This document shows positions 17,754 through 20,918 of a DNA stretch of 20,918 bases, piece by piece; positions within the stretch are counted from its first letter, which is position 1, and every line of letters starts with the position of its first letter. Below the pieces are notes generated by a model. The model was given only the letters and a program-made list of their open reading frames with translations, did no database searches and was not told where the DNA came from. The DNA is from Leidyana gryllorum EB-2025a (Eukaryota > Apicomplexa), in the NCBI GenBank assembly GCA_048772705.1, contig JBLWGC010000188.1:1-20918 (forward strand), given 5' to 3'. The position numbers and the translations under genes were made by a program.

Positions 17754-17828
17754 GGTCGCGTAGCTCAGTCGGTTAGAGCGTGAGCCTAATAAGCTCAAGG
17801 TCCCCCGGTTCGAGCCCGGGCGTGACCA
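17754..17828 (+). tRNA. tRNA-Ile-AAT: tRNA-Ile(AAT)
   Basis: GGTCGCG/CGTGACC, D-arm GCTC AGTCGGTTA GAGC, stem TGAGC/GCTCA with CTAATAA (AAT), T-arm CCCGG TTCGAGC CCGGG, A discriminator. Complete. Confidence 0.95.
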
Positions 17829-17928
17829 AGTGAGTGGATCTTTGATAAAGAGTTGCCCTGGAGCCAAGGAAGCCCCAACATTCTGCTTCCAATACGAAAG
17901 GAACTTGTTACCAAGTCCAAGCTTCCTT

Positions 17929-17987
17929 GCCGCTAGCTCCGTCGGGAGCGCAAGACTTTCAATGGGGAGACCGCGGGTTCGGGCAGC
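17929..17987 (+). pseudogene. tRNA-Lys-derived pseudogene
   Basis: GCCGC-TAGCTCCGTCGGGAG, CGCAAGACTTTCAATGGGG, then a decayed T-arm GCGGGTTCGGGCAGC. Third copy of the Ile/Lys/Ser flank unit (with 101 and 8425). Confidence 0.6.
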
Positions 17988-18059
17988 GCGAGCGGTCCGA
18001 GTCAAGCTTGCTGAACCGTATATGAAGCCACTGTCTGCGGCATGCCGAGTTCGACAGGT

Positions 18060-18141
18060 GGCAACTTGCCCGAGTGGTTAAGAGGGTAGACTAGAAATCT
18101 ACTGGGCCTGGCCCGCGCTGGTTCAAATCCAGCAGTTGTCG
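18060..18141 (+). tRNA. tRNA-Ser-AGA: tRNA-Ser(AGA)
   Basis: GGCAACT/AGTTGTC, A box TTGCCCGAGTGGTTAAGA, stem GTAGA/TCTAC with CTAGAAA (AGA), variable arm GGGCCTGGCCCGC, T-arm GCTGG TTCAAAT CCAGC, G discriminator. Confidence 0.95.
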
Positions 18142-18205
18142 TGCGATGTGGTGGAAATGATGCAATTCCCCGCATCAAGAACTCATATGGGTCGGGACAG
18201 GGAAT

Positions 18206-18276
18206 GCCTCCTTAGCTTAGGGGCAGAGCATTCGCTTAGTAAGCGAAAGGTCGCCGGTTCGATTCCGGCAGAAGGC
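18206..18276 (+). tRNA. tRNA-Thr-AGT: tRNA-Thr(AGT)
   Basis: GCCTCCT/AGAAGGC (one C-A), A box TAGCTTAGGGGCAGAG, stem TTCGC/GCGAA with TTAGTAA (AGT), T-arm GCCGG TTCGATT CCGGC. Best AGT copy. Confidence 0.93.
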
Positions 18277-18327
18277 TTTGGTCACGAGCCAATCTCATTC
18301 GATAGCTGTTTCCCTCCTGGGCACACT

Positions 18328-18401
18328 TAGCAGTGCGTCCGTTTCGATCGACGGACCTTTGGGTTACGAGCCCAACACTCTTTCCACTGAGCTACAGTGC
18401 T
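18328..18401 (-). tRNA. initiator-type tRNA with CGT (Thr) anticodon
   Basis: Keeps A1:T72, T-loop ATCGAAA and a perfect TTGGG/CCCAA anticodon stem, better paired than the CAT copies, but the loop is CTCGTAA, triplet CGT. The D-loop has one extra A, and the acceptor AGCACTG/CACTGCT has two swapped positions. Confidence 0.7.
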
Positions 18402-18542
18402 CAGTCTGCAACATGGAAGAGGTAGCCGAAATGCGACTCTCGAGATGTTAGTTGCCCTGACTGCCCTACCGAAGTGGGCTAAAGGGGGTGCGTGTGTGGC
18501 TCTGAGGGCAACTTGTCTCGTCGGGTCAACCGACGACCAAGA

Positions 18543-18612
18543 GGGCTTTTATGGGAATCGAACCCAGGACTCCTTCCACCCTAAGGAGCATCATACCACT
18601 AGATGACTTGCC
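18543..18612 (-). pseudogene. tRNA-Pro(AGG), degraded 5' end
   Basis: T-arm CTGGG TTCGATT CCCAT and TTAGGGT loop as in 11870. The 5' acceptor reads GGCAAGT in place of GGCTGTT, and the anticodon stem is short by two bases. A run of eight G follows at 18617-18624. Confidence 0.65.
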
Positions 18613-18694
18613 AATGGGGGGGGGATGTCGGCAGACTGGCGTGGGGCCGTAGACCCGGAAGTGATGGCCAATGCCGCCCCGCAATGAGAACCGT

Positions 18695-18779
18695 TGCACA
18701 GAATGGGATTCGAACCCATGCAGACTTGCGCCTACCAGAACTTGAGTCTGGCCCCTTAGACCACTCAGGGCATCTGTGC
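18695..18779 (-). tRNA. tRNA-Leu-CAA: tRNA-Leu(CAA)
   Basis: GCACAGA/TCTGTGC, CTCAAGT loop, T-arm ATGGG TTCGAAT CCCAT. One extra base in the A box (TGCCCTGAGTGG), 85 bases. Confidence 0.88.
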
Positions 18780-18931
18780 GGAACTTTCCTTCTGAGTTCC
18801 AGCGTGCAAACGGCTTCCGTTGCGACTGTCGTCTGGGTGGGGTGTATCGGCCTCCAGCCCGAAGAAGTCGTACGGCCGGGGGTGCTCACTCCCTAGAGCA
18901 TCTGTATCGGCGGCTTGTACCACCGATAGGC

Positions 18932-19001
18932 GGCTGTTTGGTCTAGTGGTATGCACTTGTTTCGGGTGGAAGAAGTGCTGGTTTCAATTCCCAACACAGC
19001 C
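18932..19001 (+). tRNA. tRNA-Pro-CGG: tRNA-Pro(CGG), variant type
   Basis: GGCTGTT/CACAGCC, TTCGGGT loop, stem CTTGT/GGAAG mismatch, TTCAATT. Fourth copy of this form. Confidence 0.65.
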
Positions 19002-19052
19002 CGTCTGCCGTCTGATAGCTGTTGACTCAACACGGCACGTCTCTCGAAGCTC

Positions 19053-19076
19053 GGCTGAGATATGCGGGACTCTCAC
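19053..19076 (+). pseudogene. tRNA-Glu(CTC) fragment
   Basis: GGCTGAGATATGCGG, two inserted bases, then CTCTCA. Same position between Pro and Arg as in the other blocks. Confidence 0.45.
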
Positions 19077-19168
19077 TCCACCCATCCCCGGACAAAGTCC
19101 CCGACAGCCAAGACAAAATCTGAGTTGTTGACTCAACAGGCGAGGCTGGAACCCGACCATTCAGACCA

Positions 19169-19240
19169 GACGCCACTGGGACTCGAACCCAAAATCCCCG
19201 GTTTCGTAGACCGATTCCATATCCATTGGGCCATAGTGTC
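19169..19240 (-). tRNA. tRNA-Arg-ACG: tRNA-Arg(ACG)
   Basis: GACACTA/TGGCGTC (one mismatch), A box TGGCCCAATGGATA, CTACGAA (ACG), T-arm TTGGG TTCGAGT CCCAG. Twin of 14658. Confidence 0.87.
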
Positions 19241-19328
19241 GACTAACGAGGCCATCAAATGGATGTATGTGGTGATCAAGCGTTGTTGATCCCGGCAAGA
19301 GTTTCCATTCGAGACGACAGAGACATAC

Positions 19329-19398
19329 TGTCCGGGCAGGAATCAGCGTGGGTTTGCACGGCCACAACGTGCTGTCCCAACCACTAGACGACTCGGAC
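19329..19398 (-). tRNA. tRNA-His-GTG: tRNA-His(GTG)
   Basis: GTCCGAG/CCCGGAC pairs at six of seven positions, D-arm TCGTCTAGTGGTTGGGAC, stem GCACG/CGTGC, TTGTGGC. Best paired His, but it still has the abnormal T-arm CACGCTGATTCCTG. Confidence 0.75.
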
Positions 19399-19429
19399 AA
19401 TCTTCGAGTGAAACTACAAAGGTAGCGGG

Positions 19430-19494
19430 GCATCAATCAGGATGGGATGCAATAGGAGGGTCAGATGCTTTACGGACTGCGCTACTTCAGCCCG
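19430..19494 (-). pseudogene. unassigned tRNA-like relic
   Basis: GGGCTGAAGTAGCGCAGTCC then TAAAGCATCTGACCC on the minus strand; inverted twin of 14401. Confidence 0.4.
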
Positions 19495-19567
19495 TCCCAT
19501 TTCTGTGAGGTCTTCATGATATGTGTTTCCAGAGACACACGCCCCTTTCACAGTCCGGAAGCCCCGT

Positions 19568-19618
19568 GTAGCCATGGTCACACGCAGGAGGTCCCGAGTT
19601 TGATCCTCGGTGGCTGTA
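19568..19618 (+). pseudogene. 51-base tRNA-Val deletion relic
   Basis: GTAGCCATGGTCACACGCAG junction, T-arm CCGAG TTTGATC CTCGG and TGGCTGT end. Least decayed of the three copies. Confidence 0.75.
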
Positions 19619-19673
19619 GCTCGCAACTTTCAGCGAGAACCAAACGAAACAATCCTAAGCGAAATCAACTGTG

Positions 19674-19724
19674 CTCCGAGACCGGGGAACGAACCCTGGT
19701 CTTCCGCGTGACAGGCGGAAATAC
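19674..19724 (-). pseudogene. tRNA-Asp(GTC), 5' truncated
   Basis: TTTCCGCCTGTCACGCGGAA, T-arm and TCTCGGAG intact; D-arm and 5' acceptor missing, as in 2291 and 14170. Confidence 0.75.
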
Positions 19725-19805
19725 ACGCCGGCCTCCAATCCCAGAAGTCTTTCTATTTTGACTCACGAACAGAAAACGTGTGAAGCGGCGAGCCAACAAC
19801 ATTCC

Positions 19806-19886
19806 GGCAAGATGGGCGAGTGGTCTAAGGCGCTGTGTTCAGGCCGCCGTCCGAAAGGACGTGGGTTCGAATCCCCACTCTTGTCG
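19806..19886 (+). tRNA. tRNA-Leu-CAG: tRNA-Leu(CAG)
   Basis: GGCAAGA/TCTTGTC, loop TTCAGGC (CAG), A box TGGGCGAGTGG, T-arm GTGGG TTCGAAT CCCCAC with one extra C. Confidence 0.85.
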
Positions 19887-19945
19887 GCGTTTTATCGGCA
19901 CTCGGTCAGCTACCCAATGCAGTAGCTCTTCCATGTTGTGCCTCT

Positions 19946-20019
19946 GGGCGGCTAGCTCAAAATGGTAGAGCGCTCGCTTCGCATGCGAGAGGTACTGGGA
20001 TCGATACCCAGGTCGTCCA
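19946..20019 (+). tRNA. tRNA-Ala-CGC: tRNA-Ala(CGC)
   Basis: GGGCGGC/GTCGTCC, CTCGC/GCGAG, TTCGCAT (CGC), T-arm CTGGG ATCGATA CCCAG. The D-loop has one extra A. Confidence 0.9.
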
Positions 20020-20040
20020 AACTATCTGGAATCTTCGTCT

Positions 20041-20095
20041 CCAGCTGCCAGAACCCACGACCTTGGAAGGAGTCCTACCCTTCGACCACAGGTGC
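20041..20095 (-). pseudogene. tRNA-Gly(TCC)-derived, 3' truncated
   Basis: GCACCTGTGGTCGAAGGGTA, loop CTTCCAA (TCC), then a broken T-arm GTGGGTTCTGGCAGC. Stem GACTC/GGTCG is mispaired. Confidence 0.55.
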
Positions 20096-20385
20096 ACCTG
20101 AGAGCTTGACAGAGGCTGCAGCGGGCGCTGAGACATGAACGAAGTAACCGCAGCCCGCTTTTTCCCGATCACGGAGCAAACGCGCTCCACCAATGAAAAG
20201 CATGTTAGCGCAGATGAGGAGTCTGTGACCCTCAGCCACAGCAATTTTCACAGCGCATGACAAGTGACTGCTGAATTGAGCCACCAAGGGCCGGACCCAG
20301 AAGGTGTGAAGATCACTCGCTCAACCACTTCCACCTCCTTTCAATATGGCACGGCTCTCATCTGAAGCCTCAACTCGGGGAATTG
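20096..20385. other. longest interval without a tRNA
   Basis: About 290 bases with no recognisable A/B box pair and no homology I can see to other intervals, apart from the Glu upstream flank at its right end. It contains the hairpin-T5 signal at 20121 and a smaller GAGC/GCTC hairpin near 20174. Confidence 0.5.
20121..20163 (+). terminator. hairpin followed by T5
   Basis: GCGGGC (20121-20126) pairs with GCCCGC (20153-20158) and is followed by TTTTT. It could be a Pol III stop or the 3' end of a small non-tRNA transcript, or chance. Confidence 0.35.
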
Positions 20386-20458
20386 TCCACTGTAGTCTAA
20401 GTGGCTAGGATATGCGGCTCTCACCCCGCACGATCCGGGTTCAAGTCCCGGCAGTGGA
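20386..20458 (+). tRNA. tRNA-Glu-CTC: tRNA-Glu(CTC)
   Basis: TCCACTG/CAGTGGA, A box TAGTCTAAGTGGCTAGGA, CTCTCAC (CTC), T-arm CCGGG TTCAAGT CCCGG. One extra C in the anticodon 3' strand (CCCCGCA). Confidence 0.87.
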
Positions 20459-20516
20459 AATCCAGCAGAGTGTGTTTAGGCAACGGTTCCATTCCTACTC
20501 CCAGGACATTGATTTG

Positions 20517-20589
20517 CACCGCCCGCGGGGCTCGAACCCGCGACTGCAAGATTAAAAGTCTTGCGCTCTACCGACTGAGCTAGGGCGGC
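20517..20589 (-). tRNA. tRNA-Lys-TTT: tRNA-Lys(TTT)
   Basis: GCCGCCC/GGGCGGT, CTTTTAA (TTT), T-arm GCGGG TTCGAGC CCCGC. Complete; same flanks as 6737. Confidence 0.95.
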
Positions 20590-20693
20590 AAGGAAGCTCT
20601 AAACTTAGTTACACCCTATTTGCCGCTGGATAAAACAATGTGCTTCAGTAACTTCCGCCAATAGGGACTCATTCGTGATGTCCAGTTAACATT

Positions 20694-20762
20694 GCCTCCT
20701 TAGCTTGGGGCAGAGCATTTGCTTAGTTAGTGAAAGGTCGCCGTTGGATTCGGGCAGAAGGC
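20694..20762 (+). pseudogene. tRNA-Thr(AGT), degraded
   Basis: GCCTCCT/AGAAGGC, D-arm one base short, loop TTAGTTA (AGT) on TTTGC/GTGAA, T-arm scrambled (GTTGGATTCGGGC). Confidence 0.6.
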
Positions 20763-20811
20763 TTCGCTCACGAGCCAATCTATCCTGCAACTGTTCGCTT
20801 CTGCGCACACT

Positions 20812-20883
20812 TAGCAGTGCGTCGTTTCGATCGACGGACCTTTGCGTTATGAGCCTAACACTCTTCCACTCAGCTACACTGCT
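20812..20883 (-). tRNA. tRNA-iMet-CAT: initiator tRNA-Met(CAT), degraded stem
   Basis: AGCAGTG/CACTGCT, T-loop ATCGAAA on CGTCG/.., CTCATAA loop (CAT). Anticodon stem TTAGG/CGCAA has two mismatches, so less likely functional than 3578. Confidence 0.65.
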
Positions 20884-20918
20884 CAGTCTGCAACATGGAA
20901 GAGGTAGCCGAAATGTGA

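Larger units (their letters stand above)
18206..20019 (-). repeat. right arm of second large inverted repeat
   Basis: Mirror of 13853-15670, separated from it by about 2.5 kb holding Lys, Glu, Asn, Pro, eMet, Ile, Gly, Cys and Ser units. Confidence 0.85.

Noticed and set aside
18617-18624. Run of eight G as a regulatory or G-quadruplex element
   Set aside because: A single G-run without further G-tracts nearby; likely slippage at the damaged Pro 5' end.
1-20918. CRISPR array
   Set aside because: Repeats are whole tRNA blocks of variable spacing and orientation, not short identical direct repeats with unique spacers.
1-20918. tRNA-derived SINE family
   Set aside because: Copies share long flanks and gene order on both strands; I see no common tRNA-unrelated tail, A-rich or simple-repeat 3' end, or target-site duplications.
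1-20918. Bacterial, organellar or phage tRNA cluster
   Set aside because: No encoded CCA, A34 anticodons in many boxes, and an initiator with A1:T72 and an A54 T-loop point to a eukaryotic nuclear genome.

Overview
This window is a eukaryotic nuclear tRNA megacluster. I find no protein-coding gene. From end to end it is packed with tRNA genes and decayed tRNA copies on both strands, usually 60-150 bases apart. I list about 150 tRNA or tRNA-derived units; roughly half could fold and half are visibly broken. Evidence for a eukaryote: no 3' CCA is encoded; many anticodons start with A (AGC, AGT, AAC, AAT, AGG, AGA, AAG, ACG); and the initiator tRNA-Met has an A1:T72 pair and an ATCGAAA T-loop. 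I cannot fix the clade. The initiator sequence differs from the vertebrate and plant forms I know, so a protist (for example an oomycete or other stramenopile) is possible, but that is a weak inference.

Layout: 1-1700 holds decayed Ser, Lys, His, Pro and Asn copies plus usable Arg, Thr, Glu, Ala and Phe genes. A first long block (about 1750-5090, + sense) runs Asn, Gly-relic, Ala, Leu, Asp, Val, unassigned relic, His, Arg, Pro, Leu(CAA), Pro(AGG), iMet, Thr, (deletion), Gly-relic, Ala, Leu(AAG), Asp, Val, Gln, Ser-body(GCC), Asn. Most of it returns inverted at about 9860-13060, giving a large imperfect palindrome. The middle (5090-9860) holds a smaller inverted repeat (5270-5897 / 6763-7375) and Gly, Leu, Lys, Arg, Glu, Trp, Ser, Gln, Val and elongator Met genes. 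The first block is also repeated directly at 13631-15670, followed by Lys, Glu, Asn, Ala, Pro, eMet, Ile(TAT), Gly, Cys, Ile(AAT) and Ser, then inverted again at 18206-20019. The window ends in Glu, Lys, Thr and iMet copies.

Nineteen of the twenty standard amino acids are represented, with both initiator and elongator Met; tRNA-Tyr is not seen. No tRNA here has an intron. Copies of one gene share flanks as well as coding sequence, so the array grew by segmental duplication and inversion rather than retroposition. Shared lesions (a 51-base Val, a D-arm-less Gly, a 5'-truncated Asp) show that copies were duplicated after breaking.

Most notable are tRNA bodies carrying the anticodon of another amino acid: a serine-type body with a glycine GCC anticodon (two inverted copies), a leucine-type body with GAA, and an initiator-Met body with CGT. 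Also notable are an Ala gene with a perfect 8-bp hairpin in place of its anticodon arm, a Pro gene with a tandemly duplicated anticodon loop, and the near-total lack of T4+ Pol III terminators. All calls come from reading the sequence by eye; no covariance-model search was run.
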